From assembly GCA_047967505.1 (NCBI GenBank), contig CM106538.1: a DNA stretch of 64,000 nucleotides; one strand, written 5' to 3'. Numbering within the stretch: position 1 is the first letter of the stretch; each line of letters starts with the position of its first letter. The notes beneath the pieces were generated by a model. The model saw only the letters and a list, made by a program, of their open reading frames with translations, ran no database searches and was not told where the DNA came from. This DNA comes from Dipteris shenzhenensis. Taxonomy: Eukaryota > Polypodiophyta > Polypodiopsida > Gleicheniales. Made by a program: the position numbers and the translations under genes. Below are positions 33,130 through 42,346 of this stretch, in pieces.

Positions 33130-33559
33130 TGTAAGAAATCCAGATTTACTATATTTAGAAATGTGCTAAGGAACATAAAGGAGATTGAAATAGCAGAGAA
33201 TAAGGAATAACTGTATTGCTTGAATATCTGTAGGGTGGATGTTGTTGTCATCCATTCAATTGGGCCTCTCTTATATAGAGAGTGAAGAGTCACACATGAA
33301 AAGGTGTGTACTCCAAAGGGTATGTGCATGAAGAGGTGTGTACCCCTTGTGAAGGGTGTGACCCTTGATGAGAGGGTACATTACAATAGAAATGTCTCTT
33401 CAATAGGATGTCTCTTGTGAAGGGTTGTGCCTCATTACGAAGTGTCCCGTCGAAAGGGCAAGTGTCCCGTCGAAAGGGCATACCCTTCCACAAGTGTCCA
33501 TTCATTAAACCATCCATAAGTCTAGAAATAGAGAAAGGAATACGTCACAGATCGTGACA
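33130..33559 (-). repeat. Gypsy-2 5' LTR
   Basis: On the minus strand it runs TGTCACGATCTGTGACG..GGATTTCTTACA, about 430 bp. It contains an exact 20-bp tandem duplication (33441-33460 and 33461-33480, AGTGTCCCGTCGAAAGGGCA) and several more loosely related GTGTG-CCC units. A TATATAG-like box lies at about 33273-33280. The outer edge is set by the copia RT join. Confidence 0.75.
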
Positions 33560-33564
33560 CCAAC

Positions 33565-34480
33565 CAACTGCCTGTACAAAGTGCCATCAAACTTTTCAGC
33601 AGTATCATGCTTACTCAACTTGAGTCCCTTTTCCAATGGAGTAGCCACAGGCTTACAATTCTCCATTTTAAATTTCTGCAACAACCCCTTCGAATACTTT
33701 GTCTGTGACATAGAAATCCCATCATGGGTCTACCAAAACTCAATGCCAAGACAATAATGCAATAGGCCCAAATCTGTCATGTCAAAGTTTTGACATAAAG
33801 TAGACTGCACTGCTGTAATTTGCTGCAAATCACTGTCAGTGAGTATGATGTCATCCACATATAGTACCAACATGACCAATTCTGATTTTTGCTGCAGAAC
33901 ATACAGATTTGGCTCTGTATCAGTGTTTACGAAGCCCTGGGACAGCAAAAACTGATGTATCTTCTGATACCACGCACGAGGTGCTTGCTTTAGCCCATAT
34001 AGAGCCTTTTTGAGCTTGCATACCTTATGCTCTTGTCCCTTCACCTCAAAACTTTTGGGTTGATGTACATAGACCTCCTCTTTAAGATCTCCATTGAGGA
34101 AAGTGGTCTTGACATCCATTTGGTACATTGACCAACCATAAAACACAGCAAGAGAGATGACGGAATGAATGGTGGTCATCTTGGCCACTGGAGCAAATGT
34201 CTCCTCATAATCTATCCCCTCCTCTTGTGCATACCCCTTGGAAACCAAACGGGCTTTGTATTTCTCAACTATGCCCTCTGAATGGTATTTCACCTTATAA
34301 ATCCATTTTGTGCCAACCACATTTTTCCCAATGGGTGCATCAACCAAGTCCCATGTGGCATTCTTCTCAATGGATTTAATCTCAGCTTCCATAGCTTTCT
34401 ACCATGCCAGATTATGCTGAGCATCCTTGAAGCTCTGAGGCTCATTTTCAGCTTCCATCACTGAGGTCATCAAAGCAAAA
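33565..34480 (-). pseudogene. Copia reverse transcriptase
   Basis: The main frame 34392-33730 begins [17 protein letters not shown] and has [59 protein letters not shown] and catalytic YVDD. An in-frame TAG at about 33728 precedes SQTKYSKGLLQKF and ATPLEKG. It ends at RQLVG, where the gypsy-2 LTR is inserted. Domain order and motifs are diagnostic of Ty1/copia. Confidence 0.9.
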
Positions 34481-35724
34481 TTGACCTTTTTTTTATTTTT
34501 TTGAGTGCTGGCCCTGGTTTTCCCCAAAGTTGGCTGATCCTTAGCATCTTGAATGGTCAACCTTGCCCAACGTGGAATAGATTTCTCTGCTGTACCACTC
34601 GGAGCTGCATCAACATCTTTAGTGGCCTCACGACGTTAATAATGCCTCCAAACATGAGGCTGTCTATTCTCATTAATTGGCTGCAAATCCGAAACATTTG
34701 AGGCAGAGCCATGCTCAACATGTAGCAAGCCATTTGAACTATGAGAAGTAGAAGGGGAAGCATTAGGAGACTCCGTCTCATCATCCTCAAACTGGATGAT
34801 GTCCAAAGAGGTGTCATTGTATGGTGGCAAGTCTGCACTAGCGGGCTTCATGCACTCATTCTCAGCAAAGAGAATATCTCTACTGATTATTACTATCCTG
34901 GTAGCGGGATTATAAAGCCTAAATCCCCTGCTTTCAGTGCTATACCCCATGAAAATGCATTTGACACACTTGTCATCAAGCTTTGTCCGATGTGCATCTG
35001 GAACCAAAGCATATGCCACTGAGCCAAAAACTCTGAAATGACTAACATTTGGCTTAAAGCCATACAAAGCCTCAAATGGAGTCACATTAATCAAAGCTTT
35101 GGAAGGGCATCTGTTTTGAATATAAGTGGCTGTCACAACTGCTTCTCCCCAAAAAGCCTTTGAGACTCTCTTGAATTTCAGCATGCATCTCGTCATTTCC
35201 ATGAGAGTACGATTCTTCCTCTTAGGGAGTGGATTCTGCTGTGGTGTGTAAGGGCATGTCAAGTGATGTTTAATCCCATGCTGCTTCAAAAATCCCTGGA
35301 ATGCATGTGACATGTACCCTCCCCCTCTATCCGAGTTGAGTGTTCCAATTCTAGAATTGGTTTGGTTCTCAGCCATAGCTTTGAACTCCTAAAACCAATA
35401 GAACACCTCAGATTTTTCCTTCATGAGAAAAAGCCATGTGAACCTGGAGAAGTCATTTATAAAGGTCACAAAGTACCTTGCTCCTCTATGCGTGGGAATA
35501 GTCATGGGGCCACATACATCACTGTGCACTATCTGTAACACTCTGGTTGCCTTGACCCAATTCTTGCCTTGTTTACTGAATGGCAAGCGATGCAATTTGC
35601 CAACTGCACACCCCTCACACACTTCATTTGCTGGTTGCTGTAATTTTGGCGTTCCTTGAGTCATATTATTGTTGTACAAGTAGGACAATGCCCTGTGATG
35701 GACATGTCCAAACTGGCATGCCAT
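34481..35724 (-). pseudogene. Copia integrase
   Basis: Minus-strand frame with the GAG-pre-integrase end (CEGCAVGKLHRLPFS), HSDVCGPM, and FINDFSRFTWLF with an in-frame stop at 35389. Next come LNSDRGGGYMS (catalytic D), CPYTPQQNPLPKRKNRTLME (the usual catalytic E position reads K..KNR), and FWGEAV..TPFEALYGFKP. The C-terminal linker is Ser-rich. The QQNPLPKRKN variant suggests the third acidic residue is mutated. Confidence 0.85.
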
Positions 35725-37774
35725 AAATCAGCCTGGGAAGTGTTTGCTACAGCCAATACCTTCTGATCATAAGGCTGAGCATCAAGCTTGTATAAGCCTC
35801 TGTCATATGTGCATGTTGCTACAACCTCATACCCTTTCTTTGGATCCTTGATCCTGCATTGGTTATCCTGAAATTTGATCAACATATGTTGATCATGGGC
35901 AATGTTTGAAACTGAAATTAGATTTTGCCTCAAATCGGGAACATACCAAACATCTCGGATATACTTAACTTTCCCATTATCAAGCTGAATGGGAATGTGC
36001 CCAACTCCGATGATGTCTTGAGAAGCATCATTGGCACATGTAACCTGTCTGCCATGAGCAGGTGTGATCTCAAACCACTCCTGGCGAGGAGTCATGTGGT
36101 TAGTAGCACCACTGTCGATATACCATGTATCACTTGCAACAAGGGAAGCATCCCCTGATTGATTTTCAGCATTCAAATTACCCCTAGCATATATCTTCTC
36201 ATTAAATGCAGCAAACACAAAATCTCTATCACCTTGGGCAAGATGAGCTTCACCATGTGCATTTGAAGCTCGAGTTTCAGTGGGGCCAACAAAATTACTG
36301 CTAGAGCTGTCCCTTTGCCTCTTCTTTTCATTAGCAATCCTTTCTGACACTCTGCGATGTAATGCCCTGGCTTCTTGCAATAACTGCATTTGCTCTTTTT
36401 CTGATTTTTGCTTGAACTGCTTGAGTTTGGGAATGTTCTTGGATTCATCTAGGTATATGCTTCTGCCGTATTAGCAGACATGCAAATTTCACCTTGTGAA
36501 GTTTTCGTCCAAGTTGCGGCCTGCTGGTATTGCGATAATTCTTTCTATCTTAAATGGTGCGTTGCCCTATCAGCTAGATTTAGATTTAGATGCTCATTTG
36601 GGAGAGACTAGTTTAGACTTCACAAGCAGTTGTAGCTTGAATGAAGAGATTTGGACTACTTTTTGATTAGCCTTCTCCTTTAGTGCTAGCGTTCGCCATG
36701 GCTGAGTTTGCCCTTCACCTCCGGAGTGTCGACAGAAACTTAGTACGAAGACTTTGTATAGATGGATGCTCAAGTATGTGTGGGTGTGTGGATTTGTATG
36801 TATGAGAGCATACTTTTATACTATGGTCTACACCCACTGTTGGGCGCTGATGACGTCAGTGGGGATGTCATAGTAGCTAGTCCCTGCTATACGTGATGGA
36901 GTTTATGGTTTTCAATCTTATGAGTGACTCTTGTGAGATTGAAACTGCACTATGTTGTGTTTTTAGAGGATGAGTTTGGGAATATTCCTGGATTCATCTA
37001 GGTATATGAGCTGCTTGCATTCCCCTCCTTGGGCTGAGTTGTATGGCTGTGTTTTGGCTCAAACTTTTTCTGAAATTTGCCTTTTCCACCCATGGCAAAT
37101 GCTTGCTCACTCTGACAAGAGGCTTTGGCAAAATTTGAGCATCTCTCCTCTTCCTGCAAACAAAAGCCTAACTAACTTATCGAATGAGAGTGGGGCTGCC
37201 CTAAGAACAATGGTCAATGGTGCTAAGCTATTGAGAGTAATAGAGACGAGCTTCTTGTCTTCTATTTCCTCATCAATACTTGCGAGTTGATCACGTAGAT
37301 CAGTGATCCTGGCAATATGATCAATGATGGCCTAGCCTTCTGCATCTCGAGATCCTTGAGCTGATTTGTCAAGGCAATGGTTCTTGCCTCATTCTTAACA
37401 TGATACATGTTTGCCCATGCTGCCTTTGCATCCTTGCACGACTTGATAGTCGTCATAATGTGCCTCTTCACATTTGTGGCAATCAAAAACATCGCTTGGG
37501 CACTGCAGCGCTCAAACTTCTTTTGCTCCTCCGTCGATGCTATGGGACTAGTAGGAGGGACTATAGCAGTCTATTGTCTGCCTGTAGTCTGACCTGAAGA
37601 AGCTGTGCTGGATGTGGATGAGCCTACTGGCCTCACCTCCCCCCTACTAACAATGTCCCACAAGCCCTTACCAACCAAGATGTTCTTAAGCATGAATGAC
37701 GACAAGGCATAGTTTGGTCCATCCAGCTTGTCATCCTCGGACAAATTGCCAAAACTGTCTAAAAGAGTCGACAT
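35661..37774 (-). pseudogene. Copia gag and protease, split by a 511-bp insert
   Basis: Gag starts at an ATG at about 37774 (MSTLLDSFGNLSEDDKLDGP) with the copia UBN2-type fold (YALSSFMLKNILVGKGLWDI, KDAKAAWANMYHV, ALTNQLKDLEM). Stops occur at 37571 and elsewhere. The insert (36460-36970) separates the N-terminal part from the CCHC knuckle CSYCKKPGHYIAEC (about 36355-36395). Protease follows, with WYIDSGATNHM and an intact DSG (about 36095-36130). The next frameshift, near 35690, leads to integrase. Confidence 0.85.
36422..37008. mobile_element. 511-bp insert in copia gag, flanked by 38-bp direct repeats
   Basis: 36422-36459 and 36971-37008 match in 36 of 38 bases (TGAGTTTGGGAAT..TAGGTATATG), and each joins gag sequence on its outer side. 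The insert has no recognisable ORF. It contains a small inverted repeat TTTCAATCT..AGATTGAAA (about 36913-36948). The repeats look like a very long target duplication from a LINE/SINE-type insertion, or a duplication made during repair. Confidence 0.6.
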
Positions 37775-38813
37775 GATGCAAAATGGGATACCCACAAGCT
37801 GCAAATGTACATGCAAAAAGAACTGCAAGTCCCAAAAGTGCAATTGGCTGCAAATGTGCCTGCAAATCCCAAACTAACACTGACTGTAAATGCAAAGTAC
37901 GAAGGCTGCTCTGAAATCCCACTGACTGCACAATGCAATCACTGCAAAAATGGTATCAACCAATGATTGCACTTTGCTGCAATCTGAAGTGCAATCCCAA
38001 ACTGGAAACGCACAACCCAAATCTGAAAGAGCGCACCCACGAGTGCTCAAATGCATCCAACAGAGCTCAAAAGCATCCACAACTGTAAAGTAACTGCAAA
38101 TGCACCCAACAATGCAGAGTATCTGCAAATGCACCTGAGAGTGCAAGAGTATGGGCTGCAAAAACAGTCCGGAAGCAAAATACACAGCTCAAAACACTTA
38201 CTGGAAGTGCAACTTGGCCCGAACCACCTGTAAAACAGTCCACTGACTGTATGGGCAAGCTGGAGATGACAAAGGAGCTGAAGTGAGCTGTTTGGAGCTG
38301 AATGAAGCTGTCGGGAGTACTTCTAAAACACAACACACGTGTAGAGAAGAGCCTGGAGCTGCTAAAACACACCCGGGAGAGGCTAGAGCTGAAAAAGGTC
38401 CAGATCTGAGCAGAAACGTCCAAAAATAGTTGAAGACTGCTCGAATTGCCTTCTAACAAGTTGTACGGATTCGAAATCAGGTTCTAACAAGTCGTACGGA
38501 CTCGCGGCATTGTCGCGCAACTATATGGACAGATCCTTACGGACTGTACGGATGGAAAAAAAAACTTTTTTTTGGGGGGTTTTTTTTTCCGCCTAAAATG
38601 GTGCGGGACAGATTTGTTTGTATGCGGGCAGCTCAAAAATTAAAAAAAACCGTTGAAATCAGACCTCAAAAGGTCAAAAAACAGCCGCTGGACCATTGGA
38701 GTTACCTCAAACGAAAGCTAGAGAGCTGAATGTGAGAACCAGGAACGCGGACTGGAGCACCAAGCTTGGGGTGTTTGGAAGCAAGCCCGGGAATGGGCTC
38801 TAGAGACGGAAGC
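37775..38813 (-). other. Copia untranslated leader, with TGCAAAT repeats and a small GTAC cluster
   Basis: Lies between PBS and gag ATG. 37790-38210 is rich in CTGCAAATG(C/T)-type repeats. 38463-38549 holds three GTAC cores (TTGTACGGA, GTCGTACGGA, ACTGTACGGA), which read TCCGTAC in element sense. A T/G-rich homopolymer patch lies at 38562-38595. No ORF is convincing. Confidence 0.6.
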
Positions 38814-38827
38814 GCTCTGATACCAAA

Positions 38828-38979
38828 TGTAGGAACAAAGTGGAGACAGGTTGTTAACACAAGTGAGTAAGAGTGCACACACAAGAAAGCTCCAATAGAA
38901 ATGTTCATATGAAACAATACAAGTACAACCATAGGGTTGACTTTATGCCTACAACACCATATCTTTGTAATCTCTTACA
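38828..38979 (-). repeat. Copia 5' LTR
   Basis: Partner of 19189-19372, bordered on the left by AA and the PBS complement (38814-38825), and on the right by the target duplication GATTC. Confidence 0.87.
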
Positions 38980-38984
38980 GATTC

Positions 38985-39150
38985 TTCAGAGCCAAAGCCA
39001 AAGGATAAATGTAAACATGTGGCATTGTTAACCCTAAATGCATCTATCAAATGCAGTCATTAGATTTGCATGTGTGCAAAGCGACAATCTCCAATTGTAA
39101 TAAGTTGAGCTTACTAGAATAAGCAGTAGAGAGGAACTAGAGATAGGTTA
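38985..39150 (+). pseudogene. LINE-E ORF1 second copy, part 2 (beyond the copia insertion)
   Basis: Continues the split ORF1. HVALLTLNASIK at about 39020 parallels HAILTLKSKDMR of the minus-strand copy. It decays soon after. This is the evidence that the 19.8-kb copia complex landed inside a LINE-E ORF1. Confidence 0.55.
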
Positions 39151-40050
39151 GCAATAACATGTTCAAGACCTCTTGAGAGAACATTGGAATATCTTCCTAA
39201 AATATCTACCATGAATCCATATTCTAGAAAGAGAAATATTAGATCTAGTGAGAGAGTGTGGAAAAACCCAAAACCTCTCCTCCTTCCTCACCTTCGGCGA
39301 CCTCACCTTCCTCCAACCTCTTTCCCCCACTCCTCACCCCTACCCAGTCCCTCTCCACCCTTCTCTCTCTCTACTCGAGTGAAAGGTCATTTTCCAAGAA
39401 GGTATTTAAACAATGTAGGTATTTTCCTTCCCCCATTTTGTTTTGTGAGTGTTGAAGCATGTTTCTCCTTGCTCTCACGAGGCATCAAAGCCTTGGATTT
39501 GAACACCAAGTGTCTTTTTAGATTAGAGAGAGAAATAATATTTGATAAAGAGGCTCAATTATCTTCATTAGTCCTAGAGGAGTACCAATGCTCATGTATA
39601 AATACCTTATGAATAATGAGAATCCATCAATTAGCTTCATTACTTTCAAAAAGAGAGTGCCAAGACTCGGGTATAAATACCCAATGAATAATGAGAACCC
39701 ACACTCTTTGGGCGCAAATATACTGAGGAGCACACTCTAACTCAGCTCAAACAAAGATCCACTGAACTTATAGGAAACCATGAAGGCAGGAAAATGGGTG
39801 GTCTTCTGGAAGGACAAGCATTGATCAAGGAATTCAAATCTAAGTCTACTAATGTAATGAAAGCCACCTTATGATACGACTAGAACATAGATTTGCTTTA
39901 AAATAATTTTTGAGTTGAGATGCCATGTGCACTTCTTGACTCTCTGAAACTAAGAGATGTAGTAGCTATTCTTTTTGGTGTGTACTTTGTCTCATAGGCC
40001 CGTGAGACCTTCTGCAAATTTTAGGTCTTTCTTTCTTTCCATTCCCTTTG
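39151..40050. other. Unassigned DNA
   Basis: Contains a CT-rich stretch (39275-39375) and AATGAATAATGAGAA(T/C)CCA, repeated at about 39607 and 39684. No gene recognised. Confidence 0.4.
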
Positions 40051-40051
40051 T

Positions 40052-40056
40052 TGTGT

Positions 40057-40094
<38 letters not shown>
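40052..40094 (+). repeat. (GT)n microsatellite
   Basis: About 20 GT units with one AT interruption, immediately upstream of the LINE-A copy 3 fragment. Confidence 0.9.
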
Positions 40095-40097
<3 letters not shown>

Positions 40098-40420
40098 TGG
40101 TTATTTGGCAGATTTAAGACGTCTTTATCTCAATACTCACTCTTTTTCTCATGGGTGAGATATTGGGCTCTTTGGACAATTTGGGAAGAACATAATTTGG
40201 CATATTTGGGCCGTCAGTTTCAAAAGTCATATGAATCCTTTAGAGCCTCATTGCGGCAATCTTTATATGATGCCTGCCTTGAGGGTGATATACATGCATC
40301 TTGCATTGAGCTTTTCTTTTTATGCTTCTGATCTGTGGAATACTCTCCATTTTGGAGACTTTCCCTCTTGTAAAGTTTTGATATTATAAATATATAGCAC
40401 TGGATTTACTAAAAAAAAGT
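40095..40420 (+). pseudogene. LINE-A copy 3: 3'-terminal fragment
   Basis: Encodes the last part of LINE-A ORF2 (FWLFGRF, FFSWVRYWALWTIWEEHN), parallel to FFWLFGF..FVWVRYWALWALWMDRN of copy 1. A short 3' UTR and an A8 tract (about 40411-40418) follow. It is 5'-truncated at about 40095, right after the GT microsatellite. Confidence 0.75.
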
Positions 40421-40592
40421 GTGTGTAAGAACATGGTGCTAGTGTGTGTGTGTGTGAGTAGTAAGAGAGAGCGAGAGCTCTAGCCTTCCGCAACAGCTCT
40501 AGACCCTCCCCCAACCAGCCCGTGAGCCTCAGCTTCCTGTTGCGCTGTATCAGAGCTCAAAATACGGTGATTTGGAGCAGCTACTATCTGCC

Positions 40593-40644
40593 GTACAGCC
40601 CGCCACAGCCCCGTACAGATTCCGTACAGGTGTACGGCCTGTAC
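40593..40644 (+). promoter_or_regulatory. GTAC cluster in the LINE-A copy 1 5' UTR
   Basis: Five GTAC cores within 52 bp (40593, 40613, 40624, 40632, 40641), mostly CCGTACAG or TGTACGG. Plant LINE promoters are internal and located in the 5' UTR, so a regulatory role is plausible. Confidence 0.5.
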
Positions 40645-41064
40645 GGACTGTTTCGCCTACTACAAGTTGCTGCTGCCAGTTCATCTCCGGCTCCTGGATC
40701 GATTTTATACAGGGATTTGCTTGCGGACTACATCTATACACCGATTTTGAAGGCTCTTTGCTCCCGTTTCTCTCCTCTTGGGTCTCTGGGTCCGGTGCAC
40801 CTTTTCCATCGCCAAAATCTTCCCTCTTTCTCTGAAATATAGTTCATCTGGGAATTTTTACTGGTTTTTTCTCTCCTTTTTCTCTCTAAAACTGTTTTTT
40901 ATCTTCTCTCAACCTCTACATCTCTCTTTTCCCTTTTTCTCCTTACAAATACACTCTTTTTCTCTTCTCTGTGGGCTTTTTTGTGGGCTTTTTTTGGGAC
41001 TGTTTTTTTCTCTACTATCACTTTACAGGTACCTCCTTTCTGGGTTCCACCTTCTTCCAAAGCT

Positions 41065-42290
41065 ATGGCTGAATATTCCTATGAAAAAACTTTTCAAAAG
41101 GATCGTTCAGTTCATTGCAAGAAGCAAAAGCAGACTGAGGGTCAGCATGACCCGGTACATGATTCTGTTGAGGCACAACTGGTCTATGATGTCATGCATG
41201 AAGGATTTGCAAACACAAGGAAATAGTGGAAAGACTCGGTTCCATCGGTTGGCCTCATGGTTGAAGTGGATGAAATTGTGGATCCAGTTAGAGAATATGC
41301 CAAAAATGCAGTCATTTTATTTTTCCCAGGCCGGATGCCACCTGCTGCAGAGGTAGGCAACTAGTTGACTCGCACACTGGCTGGCTCGTTTGTTCGCAAG
41401 GTACACTATGCAGCCAGGGATTTTTTTGAGGTCATTATGGTAGATGAGATACACAGGCAAATGCTTTTGGAACATTCACCCCTCTTTTTTGGGCAGCAAA
41501 TGGTGCACATATTGCCATGGTCTCCCACAAGGGATTTTCAGGCTTCCGATGTCCAGTCTGGGTTGAAGTTGTAGACTTCCTGCAATGCATGGCTTCACTC
41601 TTGCCTAAAATTGCAGCGACTTTAGGCAAAGTGGTCTGCCCACCACAGCCTAATGGCAACTCGAATCAATTTTGCATTCTCTGGGATACTGATAATCCCA
41701 CACTAGACTCTTACTCAGTCACGGTGAACAATGTCGACATGGGAAGTGCTTTTTATAAATTGAAATGGGGATTATTTGCAGGGGCTTGCTTTGACTGCAA
41801 AAAATTTGGACACATGGCTTCACAGTGTCCAATGAATCAGCATAAAATGCCTCCTGCTACTTTGCCTGTTCAAATGCCTACTAAAGATGCTTCTACCTCC
41901 ATTGGAAATAAAAACAAAGGTAGTAGACAATTTTTTGGAACTCAGGATAAAGGCAAAGTTCTAGTGGTTTCAAATGGGAATGTTTCTTCACATTCACCTC
42001 CTGCTATTCAACCCTCAACAAAAGGACCGAAACCTCCAATTGATGGATGGCAAAGTCCAAGAAAAGTTATTTCTGCTCGAAGACTTCCACCCCCTCGCAC
42101 TTGGAATGGTGCGTCTTCTAGTGGAAACTCCCCAGAGGTCAATACAGGAATTGGGATCACATGGGCTGCAGTGACAGCTAGCAGAACACTCTTCCCTGAA
42201 GAAGAGGTTGCTACTTTGCTATCTACTCCTCAGGTGGATATTTTTTCTCAGGGAAGAGGCCATGACCCTGAGATAGAAATGCAGGGCTGA
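41065..42290 (+). pseudogene. LINE-A copy 1 ORF1 (DUF4283-like domain plus CCHC knuckle)
   Basis: ATG at 41065 (MAEYSYEKTFQKD; the same start is found in copy 2). Stops at 41224-41226 and 41362-41364 (the latter Trp in copy 2) and a frameshift near 41540 break it. The later frame holds FCILWDTDNPTLDSYSV and a single knuckle CFDCKKFGHMASQC (about 41792-41833), then a Ser/Pro-rich tail ending at 42290. ORF1 binds element RNA in plant L1s. The gap to ORF2 is 56 bp. Confidence 0.85.
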
Positions 42291-42346
42291 CATCATGAAG
42301 TTTGCTGTTGTACATAGCTGTTATTTTACTATAAATATCTGTAAAT

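Larger units (their letters stand above)
26637..33559 (-). mobile_element. Gypsy-2: minus-strand Ty3/gypsy element with lost 3' end and an extra 5' ORF
   Basis: From right to left: 5' LTR (33130-33559), PBS TGGTATCAGAGC (complement of 33117-33128), a 1.27-kb leader, an extra proline-rich ORF, gag-protease, RT-RNase H and integrase. Integrase stops in its chromodomain-like tail at about 26637, directly abutting copia RNase H, and no 3' LTR exists. The 5' LTR abuts copia RT exactly after RQLVG, so the insertion point is clear on that side. A deletion after insertion must have removed the gypsy-2 3' end plus about 330 bp of copia. Confidence 0.85.
19189..38979 (-). mobile_element. Ty1/copia retrotransposon, minus strand, split by two gypsy elements and a 511-bp insert
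   Basis: Short LTRs (184 and 152 bp) flank a minus-strand copia polyprotein in the order gag, PR, IN, RT, RNase H. The five-base target duplication GATTC is exact (19184-19188, 38980-38984). The PBS TGGTATCAGAGC (minus strand, 38814-38825) is two bases from the 5' LTR. The polypurine tract is the complement of 19373-19386. The element is interrupted by gypsy-1 (19439-26196), gypsy-2 (about 26637-33559) and a 511-bp insert (36460-36970). Without these it would be about 5.5 kb. It also lacks about 330 bp between RT and RNase H, lost with the 3' end of gypsy-2. Confidence 0.88.

Noticed and set aside
33441-33480. CRISPR-like repeats
   Set aside because: Two adjacent 20-bp copies without spacers, inside a eukaryotic LTR. 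Only a tandem duplication.
19189-38979. Reading 19189-19372 and 38828-38979 as two solo LTRs
   Set aside because: They share an exact GATTC duplication and bracket matching copia coding sequence in one orientation, with PBS and polypurine tract in the right places.
39975-40331. 118-codon frame with a Cys-Val repeat as a possible novel small protein
   Set aside because: The Cys-Val run is just the (GT)n microsatellite, and the second half is the LINE-A ORF2 end.
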